The notes under the pieces are model-generated. The model did no database searches and was not told the DNA's origin. It worked only from the letters and a program-made list of their open reading frames with translations. A stretch of DNA of 27,007 nucleotides from an uncultured Eggerthellaceae bacterium. Its GTDB lineage: Bacteria; Actinomycetota; Coriobacteriia; Coriobacteriales; Eggerthellaceae. The DNA is taken from contig CAJURZ010000025.1 in assembly GCA_910588905.1 (NCBI GenBank), forward strand, positions 1 to 27,007, written 5' to 3'. Of the stretch, positions 5,865 to 13,300 are shown piece by piece. Positions within the stretch are counted from its first letter, which is position 1, and each line of letters begins with the position of its first letter. Position numbers and translations under genes: made by a program.

Positions 5865-8219
5865 ATGAACATCCAGCAAGCGAAGCAGCAGATCAAGGAT
5901 ACCGTCGAAGCGTATCTGAAGCGGGATGATGCGGGCATGTTCGCCATCGCGCCCGTGCACCAGCGTCCCGTATTCCTCTTGGGAGCGCCTGGCATCGGCA
6001 AGACAGCCATCATGGAGCAGATCGCCGAGGAGCTGGGCATCGGCATCGTCTCCTACTCCATGACGCACCATACGCGCCAATCCGCTCTGGGCCTACCGCG
6101 CATCGAGCACCGCACCTTCGACGGCATGGAGTTCGACACCTCTGAATACACGATGTCAGAGATCGTCTCTGCCATCTACGATTACATGGAGCGCACGGGG
6201 CTGCGTAGCGGCATCCTGTTCTTGGACGAGATCAACTGCGTGTCCGAGACGCTCTATCCATCCATGCTCCAGTTCTTGCAGTTCAAGACATTCGGCAAGT
6301 TCAAAGTGCCCGATGGCTGGGTGGTGGCCTGTGCAGGGAACCCGCCGGAGTACAACCGGTCTGTGCATGAGTTCGATATCGTGACCCTAGATCGCTTGCG
6401 CGAGATAGATGTGGAGCCGGACTATGGGGTCTGGCGTACTTACGCTATCGAGCAGGGGCTGCATCCTTCGGTCACCACGTTCTTGGAGGCGAAGAAGGAC
6501 CACTTCTATCGGGTACAGAGCAAGGCTGGGGGCGGAAAGGCGTTCGTCACCGCGCGTGGCTGGGAGGACCTGGCTCGGGTCATCGCGCTCTATGAATCCA
6601 TGGGCAAGCCGATCGATCGTGAGCTGATCGTGCAGTTCATCCGGGATGATGAGGTGGCCGATCAGTTCGCCGTCTACTACACGCTCTTCGCGAAGTATCG
6701 CTCGGATTACCAAGTGGACACCATCCTTGCGGGCTGCGCGTCGGATGAGATCCGCGAGCGTGCCCATGTCGCTCAGTTCGATGAGCGCATATCCCTGATC
6801 GGTCTCATGCTGGATGCGTTGGCGCGGTCTTGCGCAGAGGTGTTGGATGCCGAGGCAGTGGCATTGGGCGCTCGGGATGTGCTGCGGGACGTGAAGCCGG
6901 AGTTGTTGGCGGGAGGCGCCGTTGACGTGACGCTGGCTCCGAAGGTGGCTGCGCGCGAGGCGGCGCTTGCGCGTCTGGTGGCCACGGGCGCGGCATCGCA
7001 GGTCAAGGTACGGCGGGAGCGCTTGGTCCTCCAGCTGCTCCATGGCTGCATGGCGGAATGCTCGCTTGCGAAGGCTGCAGCAGGAGAAGAGGCGTTCGCA
7101 GTCATAGAGCGTGTTTACGGGCACGAGGTCTCGAAGCTGGAGCCTGCAGTGGAAGCGGCTTCCGTTCAGATGGATAACGTGTTCGCATTCGTGGAGGAGT
7201 GCTTCTCTTCGCGGGAGATGCTGGTGCTCATGGCTGAGCTCTCTACGCGGCGTGCGACCACTGACTTCGTGGCGCATTTCGGCAATGACGCCTATTACGC
7301 TCACAACGATGAGCTGCAAGTGGATGCGGCGCGCACGGGCTTGGCGGAGCGGGCCCAGGCGCTGGCGATCAGCGATGCTGATCCGGTCACCTCTAAGGAT
7401 GCAAGCGTGGATATGAGCCAGTCAGTAGGGCTGAGCACCCTCTCGTCTTCGGCTTCTACAAAGGATGCCGTCCGAGAGGTTGCTCCCGTGCAGGTGGCGC
7501 AGGGAAGCGCGTCTGTATCGGTGAGCCAAGAGCAGCTTGCGGAATACTACTCGGGCAAGCAGTTCGAATACGGGTTCGCTTCCATCTGCAAGATGCTGCT
7601 CCCGGCAGCAGAGCTCAAGGGCAAGAAGGTGCTGGATATCGGGAGCCGCAGAGGACGCGGCGTGTACAAGATCTCTTCAATGGTGGGCATGGAGGGGCGT
7701 GCCATCGGCGTGGATTGGAGTGAGGCCTACGTTCAGGAATCCAAGGATGGCATCGCTCGGGCATGGCATGATAGCGGCCTTCCCGGCAACAACATGGACT
7801 TCTACCTGGCCTACCCTGAGGATCTGATGATGGCGGGCCTGGGGAGCGGCACCATGGATGTGGTCTATGTGAACAATGTCATGACGCTGTTCTATGACCA
7901 AGCCCAAGCGCTCAAGGAGTTCTCACGCGTGCTCAAGCCCGGTGGTCTGCTCATCATGGAGACGGTCTTTGCTGACCGGGAGCGCCCGGAAGCCGTCATC
8001 AACGAAGCGCGAGCCCTAGGGAATAGCATCCAGGCCGCCCGCACCCAAGAAGAGAACTTCGCATGGCTCACTGAGGCTGGCTTTGGAAAGCCCCTGGTGG
8101 AGGATTCCTACGCAGTGCGGCCAGACCAAGGGTTCAAGGCTGACTACGACGTGCCCATGGTGGATGACGCTAGCGGCGTTTCCTTCGAATCCGTCAGCAT
8201 GTATGTCTATAAGCGGTAG
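5865..8219 (+). CDS. MoxR-type AAA+ ATPase fused to a SAM-dependent methyltransferase
   Basis: 784 aa, with AAGGAGG before ATG 5865. Residues 1-260 are a MoxR-like AAA+ module: Walker A GAPGIGKT (40-47), Walker B LFLDE (118-122) and sensor-1 asparagine in AGNPPEYN (157-164). About 265-500 is helical with no recognised domain. Residues 505-553 are a Ser/Val/Ala-rich, probably flexible linker. Residues 555-784 are a class I methyltransferase: motif I VLDIGSRRGRG (589-599), acidic GVDWSE (615-620) for the SAM ribose, MDVVYVNNV (664-672) as motif IV, and FSRVLKPGGLLIMETVF (686-702) as post-motif elements. The fusion lies in one uninterrupted frame. MoxR ATPases remodel target complexes with VWA partners; adding a methyltransferase suggests that remodelling is coupled to methylation of a protein or small molecule (inference). 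Both enzymatic sites look intact. Confidence 0.92.
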   Translation: MNIQQAKQQIKDTVEAYLKRDDAGMFAIAPVHQRPVFLLGAPGIGKTAIMEQIAEELGIGIVSYSMTHHTRQSALGLPRIEHRTFDGMEFDTSEYTMSEIVSAIYDYMERTGLRSGILFLDEINCVSETLYPSMLQFLQFKTFGKFKVPDGWVVACAGNPPEYNRSVHEFDIVTLDRLREIDVEPDYGVWRTYAIEQGLHPSVTTFLEAKKDHFYRVQSKAGGGKAFVTARGWEDLARVIALYESMGKPIDRELIVQFIRDDEVADQFAVYYTLFAKYRSDYQVDTILAGCASDEIRERAHVAQFDERISLIGLMLDALARSCAEVLDAEAVALGARDVLRDVKPELLAGGAVDVTLAPKVAAREAALARLVATGAASQVKVRRERLVLQLLHGCMAECSLAKAAAGEEAFAVIERVYGHEVSKLEPAVEAASVQMDNVFAFVEECFSSREMLVLMAELSTRRATTDFVAHFGNDAYYAHNDELQVDAARTGLAERAQALAISDADPVTSKDASVDMSQSVGLSTLSSSASTKDAVREVAPVQVAQGSASVSVSQEQLAEYYSGKQFEYGFASICKMLLPAAELKGKKVLDIGSRRGRGVYKISSMVGMEGRAIGVDWSEAYVQESKDGIARAWHDSGLPGNNMDFYLAYPEDLMMAGLGSGTMDVVYVNNVMTLFYDQAQALKEFSRVLKPGGLLIMETVFADRERPEAVINEARALGNSIQAARTQEENFAWLTEAGFGKPLVEDSYAVRPDQGFKADYDVPMVDDASGVSFESVSMYVYKR

Positions 8220-8483
8220 ATGTCCATGGCTGAGGTGTCGGTAGAGAAGCGCTTCCGCGGTTCGGTACGTCTGGTCACGCTGCACCTGTGGCGAGTGGCG
8301 AAGTCAACGAATGTGGAAGATGGGTTCGCGGAGGCAGTGCGGTTGGGGATGCTCAAGCCTGAGCATGTGACGTTCATCCGCGCGTGCTTTGAGTTGGACG
8401 AGCAGGGCGGTGTGCCCACCCAAGCCATGGTGGACGAGCTGCAGGCTTGCGCCTTGCGCTTGAATACCGCTGACCCTGCGTGA
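8220..8483 (+). CDS. Small 87-aa protein ending the LRR-VWA-MoxR operon
   Basis: I do not recognise the family. ATG 8220 follows the TAG of the MoxR-methyltransferase gene with no gap, pointing to translational coupling; an in-frame ATG at 8226 is an alternative. The protein is predicted mostly helical: a basic amphipathic N-terminus (VEKRFRGSVRLVTLHLWRVAKS) followed by two or three short helices. No signal peptide, transmembrane segment or metal motif. Its immediate coupling suggests it is part of the same complex or a regulator of the fusion ATPase. Downstream, 8494-8524 can form small hairpins with TTCG loops but has no T tract, so the operon's end is not clearly marked. Confidence 0.6.
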   Translation: MSMAEVSVEKRFRGSVRLVTLHLWRVAKSTNVEDGFAEAVRLGMLKPEHVTFIRACFELDEQGGVPTQAMVDELQACALRLNTADPA

Positions 8484-8576
8484 GGCTGCTGCCGACCCCC
8501 TTCGGGAGGCCTTCGGGTGAGGTCTTCCTAGGCGGGTGCCCGGCGTGGTTTCGCCGGTTCTGGTGGGCTTGTGAGC

Positions 8577-8582
8577 TACAAT
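8577..8582 (+). promoter_or_regulatory. Probable -10 box for tig
   Basis: TACAAT lies 34 bases before the chosen GTG start of tig. No good -35 hexamer is visible at 16-18 bp; the region upstream (8540-8557) instead holds a CCGGCG/CGCCGG hairpin. The same hexamer occurs at two other plausible promoters in this window. Confidence 0.45.
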
Positions 8583-8615
8583 GCTACCACTATCAAAATG
8601 AAGGTAGGGAGATAC

Positions 8616-9917
8616 GTGAAAGTCAAAGAGAGATCCTTCGAAGAGGACGGTTCCACGCGGGAAGTCGTGCTCACCTTGACCGCTTCGGCTGAGGAAGTGG
8701 ATGCTGCAGCCAAGGCATTCTTCAAAGAGCTGAACCAGCGCGAGGTACCCGGCTTCCGCAAAGGCAAGGCCCCGAAAGAGGTGCTCGAACAAGGTGTGGG
8801 CGGCCACGAGAACGCCATGGGTGGTGTGGCCGAGAAGCTCATCAACGACAGCGCCTTCGCCGCTATCGACAGCGCGGATGTCATCTTCATCAACGAACCC
8901 CAATTCAATGTGGATACCATGCTCGAAGAGGGCAAGCCGTTCACCTTCACCGTGTCCGGTGCGGTGGCACCGGAAATGCAGCTTTCTTCCTATGATCCAG
9001 CACAGATCACGCTGCCGCCCGAGGAGGCCACCGAAGCCGATGTCCAGCAGGCTCTAGCTGACATCCAAGACTATTATCACCGGCTGGACAGGATCACCGA
9101 CGAGGACCACGTGGCTCAGATGGGTGATTACGTAGACACACGCCTGACGGTGACGAACCATGGCAAGCTGATCAACGGCATGAACAATGTCACTCGCATG
9201 GTGGGCCTGGGGGTCGGCACCATGCCCGAGAGCTTCGATGAGAACCTCATCGGCACCAAGGTGGGAGACCTCATCGAATTCGACTTCGAAGCCAAGGATG
9301 AGAAGGGCAGCTCTGACTTCGGTGACGGTGAGCTGCATGCTCAGGTCGAGGTCTGCGGCTTCCGGAAGATGGTCTTGCCAGAGATAGATGACGAACTGGC
9401 CGTGAAGGTGGGGTGCATGGACGTTGAGGATATGCACAAGCAGATGCGCCGCAACATCGAGATGCAGAAGGCCGAGCAGCTTCCCCACTTGAAGCTGGAC
9501 CGGGCCGTTGAGGCTGCCCTGGAGCGTCTGACGGAAGACGTGCCTACCTACTATGTGGATTTCATCCGTCAGGATGTGGGCCGGGAGTTCATGGAAAGCC
9601 TGCAAGAGCAGGGCATGGATCTGCAGCAATGGATGCTCCAGAACAGCGTTCAGGGTGAGCAGATGAAAGAGGATATCAGCCGTGAGGCCCAGCGCCGTGC
9701 TGCTATCGATCGTACCCTGGATGCCATCTTCGCCCACGAGAAGATGGAGGTCACCGACGAAGACATCGCAGCCCTCTTCGCAGATGAAGAGGATGGCGAA
9801 GCGAAGCTGGAGTCTTGGAAGGAAGCCAATCGCCTGTCGAATCTGCGCAAGATGGCTCGGCAGCGCAAGGCCACCCAATGGCTCGTGGATAACGCTCAAG
9901 TCGAGATAGAGGAATAG
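8616..9917 (+). CDS. tig: Trigger factor, ribosome-associated chaperone
   Basis: 433 aa. It binds at the ribosome exit tunnel and shields nascent chains. The N-terminal ribosome-binding domain carries the signature GFRKGKAP (PGFRKGKAPKEVLEQ). An FKBP-like prolyl isomerase domain follows (from MGDYVDTRLTV to ELHAQVEVCGFRKMVLPEIDDELA), then the helical C-terminal cradle from about residue 275 (the VPTYYVDFIRQDVGREFMESL region). GTG 8616 is chosen because it has an AGGTAGGGA site, follows a TACAAT -10 at a sensible distance and gives the expected 'VKVKERSFE' opening; ATG 8598 has no ribosome site. The usual clpP/clpX neighbours are absent; an FKBP isomerase follows 12 bp later and is surely co-transcribed. 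Confidence 0.93.
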   Translation: MKVKERSFEEDGSTREVVLTLTASAEEVDAAAKAFFKELNQREVPGFRKGKAPKEVLEQGVGGHENAMGGVAEKLINDSAFAAIDSADVIFINEPQFNVDTMLEEGKPFTFTVSGAVAPEMQLSSYDPAQITLPPEEATEADVQQALADIQDYYHRLDRITDEDHVAQMGDYVDTRLTVTNHGKLINGMNNVTRMVGLGVGTMPESFDENLIGTKVGDLIEFDFEAKDEKGSSDFGDGELHAQVEVCGFRKMVLPEIDDELAVKVGCMDVEDMHKQMRRNIEMQKAEQLPHLKLDRAVEAALERLTEDVPTYYVDFIRQDVGREFMESLQEQGMDLQQWMLQNSVQGEQMKEDISREAQRRAAIDRTLDAIFAHEKMEVTDEDIAALFADEEDGEAKLESWKEANRLSNLRKMARQRKATQWLVDNAQVEIEE

Positions 9918-9929
9918 AAAGGACATCCA

Positions 9930-10448
9930 ATGGAGCTTGGATCAACAGTCACTCTCACCTATGTGGGAACCACGGATAACGGCGAAGAGTTCGGCCACGC
10001 TGACAAAGACCATCCCATGAAGTTCCAGACGGGCATGGATATGGCCATCGATGGCTTCGAGGAGGAGATCCTCAAGATGAACGAGGTGGGCGAGAAGCGC
10101 ACCTTCACAGTGGATCAGTACAAGGCCTACGGCGAATATCTGGATGATTTCGTTCAGCGCATCCCCATGGAGCAGGTGCCCCGGGGCAACGTGAAGGTGG
10201 GTCAGCGCGTTTGGATGTCCTCTTCGGAGGACGGGGTGCCCATGCCCGTTACGGTGACTGCCGTTGAAGACGGTGTGGCCATATTCGACATGAACCATCC
10301 TCTGGCCGGGAAGGATCTCACCTTCGAAGTGGAGATCCTGGAGATAGAGGAGCCGCCGGAGAACTTCGTTTCTGCCGCCGAGAAGGCGCGGCACATGAAG
10401 GAGCAGCAGAAGCTCCTCGGTGGGGACCAAGCAGACGACTTCAGATAA
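9930..10448 (+). CDS. SlyD-like FKBP-type peptidyl-prolyl isomerase
   Basis: 172 aa, with a GAAAGGA site before ATG 9930. The N-terminal strand VTLTYVGTTDNGEEF, the flap segment AYGEYLDDFVQRIPMEQVP and the closing DMNHPLAGKDLTFEVEILEIEE are hallmarks of SlyD/FkpA-type FKBPs with an inserted chaperone (IF) domain, roughly residues 70-125. It catalyses cis-trans isomerisation of X-Pro bonds and assists folding in the cytoplasm; no signal peptide is present. The His/Cys-rich nickel-binding tail of E. coli SlyD is missing; the C-terminus is instead a short charged helix. It follows tig by 12 bp and is followed by a terminator, so tig and this gene form a two-gene folding operon. Confidence 0.9.
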   Translation: MELGSTVTLTYVGTTDNGEEFGHADKDHPMKFQTGMDMAIDGFEEEILKMNEVGEKRTFTVDQYKAYGEYLDDFVQRIPMEQVPRGNVKVGQRVWMSSSEDGVPMPVTVTAVEDGVAIFDMNHPLAGKDLTFEVEILEIEEPPENFVSAAEKARHMKEQQKLLGGDQADDFR

Positions 10449-10451
10449 GAG

Positions 10452-10476
10452 AAAGGGCCGCGAAAGCGGCCCTTTT
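10452..10476. terminator. Bidirectional rho-independent terminator
   Basis: A perfect 10-bp stem, AAAGGGCCGC (10452-10461) with GCGGCCCTTT (10466-10475), loop GAAA, followed by T on the + strand. The A tract on the left arm makes it work in the other direction too. It serves the tig-FKBP operon and, from the other side, the minus-strand gene ending at 10499. Confidence 0.92.
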
Positions 10477-10498
10477 CATAGGATCAGGGGAGGTTGTC

Positions 10499-11275
10499 CT
10501 AGAGGGCGATGAAGTTATCCGGGAATTGGTTGGCGGCGTTGGTCACCTCTTGGCTGGTATCACCGTAGCGCACCCACTCGGGGTCGGTCTCGTTCCGCTT
10601 GATCATGGCATTCTGCATGACCTCTTTGAGCGCCTTGGTCTTGAGGGCGTATTCCTCCATTTGGGGAAGACGACCGTCCAATTCGATCTGGCGACGCTTC
10701 TCAGCCTTGTCCTGGATGTTCTCGCCAGGGATGACGGCGTAGAAGTCTTCCGGTTCCAGCGTGTAAGCAGCGTGGCTTGCCCAGGCATCCAGCGCTGAGT
10801 CTTCCTTCAGGCTTTGGATGGCGCGGGTCTCGGTGTTCTGATAGAGCTGATCCAGGGACATGTTGTGCTGCTTGCAGAAATCCTGCATGGACATGCCAGA
10901 GCGATTGACCATGTCCTCCAGGCGCATGTTGGCGGCGTAGATGGATTCTTCCACCAAGTCAGCCGGAAGCTCCTCCACCAGGCGCGTGGCCAGTTCGGCG
11001 CAGATGTAATCCTGGTCAGAGAGCTCCTGGGCTTCGCGATTGTCCTTGTACATGTTGTAACGGATGAAGATCAGCAGCTCTTCCACGGAGTTGAAGTCAT
11101 CGGTGTTGCTGGCCACCCAGGCATCAGTGAGCTTGGCTTGCTGGCCCGGCTTCGCACAGTGGAGCTCCAACCAACGCAGGGCCTGCTGCTGGATGAGCTC
11201 TTCGGGAATGCGCACCTCAGGGCACACAGCATAGACGGGATCATAGGAAGTGAGGGTGTACTTCTGCTTTGGCAT
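10499..11275 (-). CDS. Stand-alone trigger-factor C-terminal-like (SurA-type) helical protein
   Basis: 258 aa, ATG at 11275 preceded by AAAGG. Residues about 95-235 follow the pattern of the trigger factor C-terminal cradle: ATRLVEELPADLVEESIY (compare 'l.e....diP..lv..e'), then a helix ending RSGMSMQDFCKQHNMSLDQL (compare 'qG.sl..yl......s.e.l'), RAIQSLKEDSALDAWASHAAYTLEPEDF (compare 'a...vk..l.l.aIa..e.i.vt..d') and a long charged helix. The ribosome-binding tail (no GFRKGK) and the isomerase domain are absent. No signal peptide, so it is a cytoplasmic candidate chaperone. It is convergent with the tig-FKBP operon across a shared terminator. The homology is a visual judgement; an unrelated helical protein is the alternative. 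Confidence 0.65.
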   Translation of the reverse strand: MPKQKYTLTSYDPVYAVCPEVRIPEELIQQQALRWLELHCAKPGQQAKLTDAWVASNTDDFNSVEELLIFIRYNMYKDNREAQELSDQDYICAELATRLVEELPADLVEESIYAANMRLEDMVNRSGMSMQDFCKQHNMSLDQLYQNTETRAIQSLKEDSALDAWASHAAYTLEPEDFYAVIPGENIQDKAEKRRQIELDGRLPQMEEYALKTKALKEVMQNAMIKRNETDPEWVRYGDTSQEVTNAANQFPDNFIAL

Positions 11276-11309
11276 GATGGCCTTTCACTCGGCTGTTTCG
11301 TGTTCGCTC

Positions 11310-11315
11310 ATTGTA
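11310..11315 (-). promoter_or_regulatory. Probable -10 box for the trigger-factor-like gene
   Basis: The minus strand reads TACAAT here, 35 bases before the start at 11275. No clear -35 hexamer is seen. Confidence 0.35.
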
Positions 11316-11436
11316 CATGAGGGGGACAGCTGAATGGTTGGTCGGTCCGGGTAGAACTGAAGTTCTGCACTACGGAGAGCCGTGGGCGCGGATTCACGGT
11401 ATCATGTTCCCAGCCCATCAAAACGTGAGGAGCTTC

Positions 11437-12090
11437 ATGAAGTTCAACAAGGTCTATCTGCAGCGGGATGCCATCGCACGCCACGAAGACTTCGATACCT
11501 GGTATGAGGATGGAGACCTGTTCTACCGCTTCGAGAATAAGAAGGGGTGGACGGCGGAGAAGCAGAACATCTCCGTTATCGGGCGCATGGGCGGTGAGAA
11601 TGCGGCCATTCGGCCGGACAATCGGTGCCTCAACTACTATCTACGCTTCGAGCGCTATGAATACATCCTGCATCCTTACGTCATCAACAAGCATTACTAC
11701 ATCGAAGGGATGCTGTGGGATCTGTATGGGTCGTTCTCCAACCCGCCCTTCGATTTCGTGACCGAGACGCGCACGTCCTACAATAAGAAGGATGTGCACG
11801 TGAAGACGCGCCTGTTCCGGGACAAGGGCGAGTGCTTCGAGATCCATGTGCCTGATCTGACGAAGCTCCGGGTTGCGGTCATCGCCCTTGTGGCCATCGG
11901 CATCAAAGAGGAATGGAAGGGCCTTTCCGAAGGAGAGGACGTGCGCGGCAACACCTGGGTCCAGCGCTTGAAGGATCGCGTGTTCGAGAACAAGGGCCTC
12001 ACCTACGAGCAGATCCAGGCACTGGAGCGGGAGGGCTCCCCTCTCGTAGAAGTGGTCAAACCCCAAGGCCGCCCCATAGACAACATCTAG
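11437..12090 (+). CDS. Hypothetical 217-aa protein, possibly tubby C-like (LURP-one) fold
   Basis: ATG 11437 is chosen for its GAGGAG site five bases upstream; in-frame starts up to 11311 lack one. The sequence alternates short aromatic-rich beta strands (DTWYEDGDLFYRF, YYLRFERYEYIL, YYIEGMLWDLYG) and ends with a hydrophobic helix, LRVAVIALVAIGIKEEW. A run of strands wrapping a buried C-terminal helix is the arrangement of LURP-one/tubby C-like proteins, but I see no diagnostic motif, so this is a weak suggestion. No signal peptide. It is divergent from the trigger-factor-like gene over 161 bp that contain a GTAG..CTAC hairpin (11351-11373). A secreted coiled-coil gene begins shortly after it on the same strand, possibly in one transcript. 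Confidence 0.6.
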   Translation: MKFNKVYLQRDAIARHEDFDTWYEDGDLFYRFENKKGWTAEKQNISVIGRMGGENAAIRPDNRCLNYYLRFERYEYILHPYVINKHYYIEGMLWDLYGSFSNPPFDFVTETRTSYNKKDVHVKTRLFRDKGECFEIHVPDLTKLRVAVIALVAIGIKEEWKGLSEGEDVRGNTWVQRLKDRVFENKGLTYEQIQALEREGSPLVEVVKPQGRPIDNI

Positions 12091-12142
12091 GGCATAGATG
12101 CAGCTGGATCTGCAACGGATCGCCGGGGCTTGGGAAGAGCGC

Positions 12143-13165
12143 ATGGCGAAGGGCCTCTTGGCAGGCATCATCTCCCTGATGCTCGGTCTGTTCCCTTGCG
12201 CAGCTTTCGCAGAGACTCAGGATATCTACGCAGAAGCGGACGGTCTGCAGAAAGCGGTGGAATCCACGGCGGCGGAATACAACCAGGCTACTGAGCGGGT
12301 AGAGGAGATAGCCCGCCAGATCCAAGAGAACGAGGCGCAGATCCAGGAACTGGATGGTCGCATCCCTGCTTACCGGGAAGCGTGCAGTACCAGCATGGTC
12401 AGCCTGTATAAGATGCATCGGGATGATGCGGGGATATTATCGGTGATCCTCTCATCCCAGGATTTCCCCACCTTCCTCAGCACCTTCGATTACTTCAATC
12501 GCGTTCAAGAGACGGCCAACGCCAAGCTGGAGCGCCTCTCTCAGATGCTTCAGGAGCGCACGCAGGCTCAAGAGGCCTTGGAAGAGGCGCGCGTGGATGC
12601 CGAACAGGAGCAGGTGGCCGCTGAGCGGGCAGCGCTTTTGGCAGCAGCGCAACGGGAAGCGGCTCAGAAGGCCGCCGAGGAGCAAGCCCAGCAGGAGGCT
12701 CGGGAGCGCGCGGCGGCTGAGCAAGCCCAGGGAACCACGGAGGAGCCGTCTGAGGAGGTCTCTGGGGATGCTCCTTCCATAGGCGATGCGGACTGGTCTG
12801 GCGACAAGGCCTCATTCGTGCGAAATTGGGCGGGTCGTCTGGATGCTTACCTGGCAGGAACGCCCCTAGCTGGGCAAGGGAAGACGTTCGCTTCGGCGGC
12901 CTGGGATGCGGGCATAGATCCACGGTTCTCGGCAGCCATCTCAGAGGTCGAGAGCAGTAGAGGAGCTGCCTGCTTCAGGCCCTATAACGCTTGGGGCTGG
13001 GGTTCCGTCTCTTGGGGTAGTTGGGAAGAGGCCATTCCCGCTCACGCTTCTGGGTTGGCTCGCGGCTATGGGTACACGGTATCCGAGGCGGCGGCCCAGA
13101 AGTATTGTCCGGGGAACTGGGAGCATTGGTACAACCGTGTCTCAGAGGAGATGGGGCGGATCTAG
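12143..13165 (+). CDS. Secreted coiled-coil protein with lysozyme-like domain (putative peptidoglycan hydrolase)
   Basis: 340 aa from ATG 12143. Residues 1-23 form a clear signal peptide (lysine at residue 3, a hydrophobic core, cleavage after A-F-A). An in-frame ATG at 12098 adds 15 residues before it and has a comparable ribosome site, so the start is not settled. Residues 27-195 are a long coiled coil like the N-terminal part of PcsB/CwlO-type wall proteins, ending in an Ala/Glu/Gln-rich stretch. After an acidic linker, residues about 225-340 resemble the lysozyme/glucosaminidase superfamily: AISEVESS (likely catalytic Glu), then NAWGWG, SWEEAI and a GLARGYGY segment. The likely role is remodelling of the cell wall at division, by analogy with PcsB, though PcsB carries a CHAP domain instead. 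Confidence 0.8.
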   Translation: MAKGLLAGIISLMLGLFPCAAFAETQDIYAEADGLQKAVESTAAEYNQATERVEEIARQIQENEAQIQELDGRIPAYREACSTSMVSLYKMHRDDAGILSVILSSQDFPTFLSTFDYFNRVQETANAKLERLSQMLQERTQAQEALEEARVDAEQEQVAAERAALLAAAQREAAQKAAEEQAQQEARERAAAEQAQGTTEEPSEEVSGDAPSIGDADWSGDKASFVRNWAGRLDAYLAGTPLAGQGKTFASAAWDAGIDPRFSAAISEVESSRGAACFRPYNAWGWGSVSWGSWEEAIPAHASGLARGYGYTVSEAAAQKYCPGNWEHWYNRVSEEMGRI

Positions 13166-13193
13166 GCGTCCTTACCATCTTGACCCTCTCCTG

Positions 13194-13292
13194 ATGGAAG
13201 ATGGCCTGATGGCGGCCATCGTCATCGGTGCGCGAGCTGATGACGAAGTCTATCGGGAAGCCGAGAAGCGTCGCCGCAGGCACGGTCTGTAG
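13194..13292 (+). CDS. Doubtful 32-aa small ORF
   Basis: ATG 13194 to TAG 13292 encodes a short hydrophobic stretch (LMAAIVIGA) followed by a strongly basic tail (EAEKRRRRHGL). No convincing ribosome site is present and the family is not recognised. It lies between the secreted wall protein and the convergent LysR gene. It may be a real micro-protein or only spacer. Confidence 0.25.
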   Translation: MEDGLMAAIVIGARADDEVYREAEKRRRRHGL

Positions 13293-13300
13293 GCAAAGCG

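Noticed and set aside
6387..7319. 310-codon minus-strand open frame inside the MoxR-methyltransferase gene
   Set aside because: It is antisense to a gene with clear AAA+ and methyltransferase motifs, and its protein is His/Arg/Leu-rich low-complexity typical of shadow frames in GC-rich DNA.
9054..9926. 290-codon minus-strand frame opposite tig
   Set aside because: Shadow of trigger factor; no family features.
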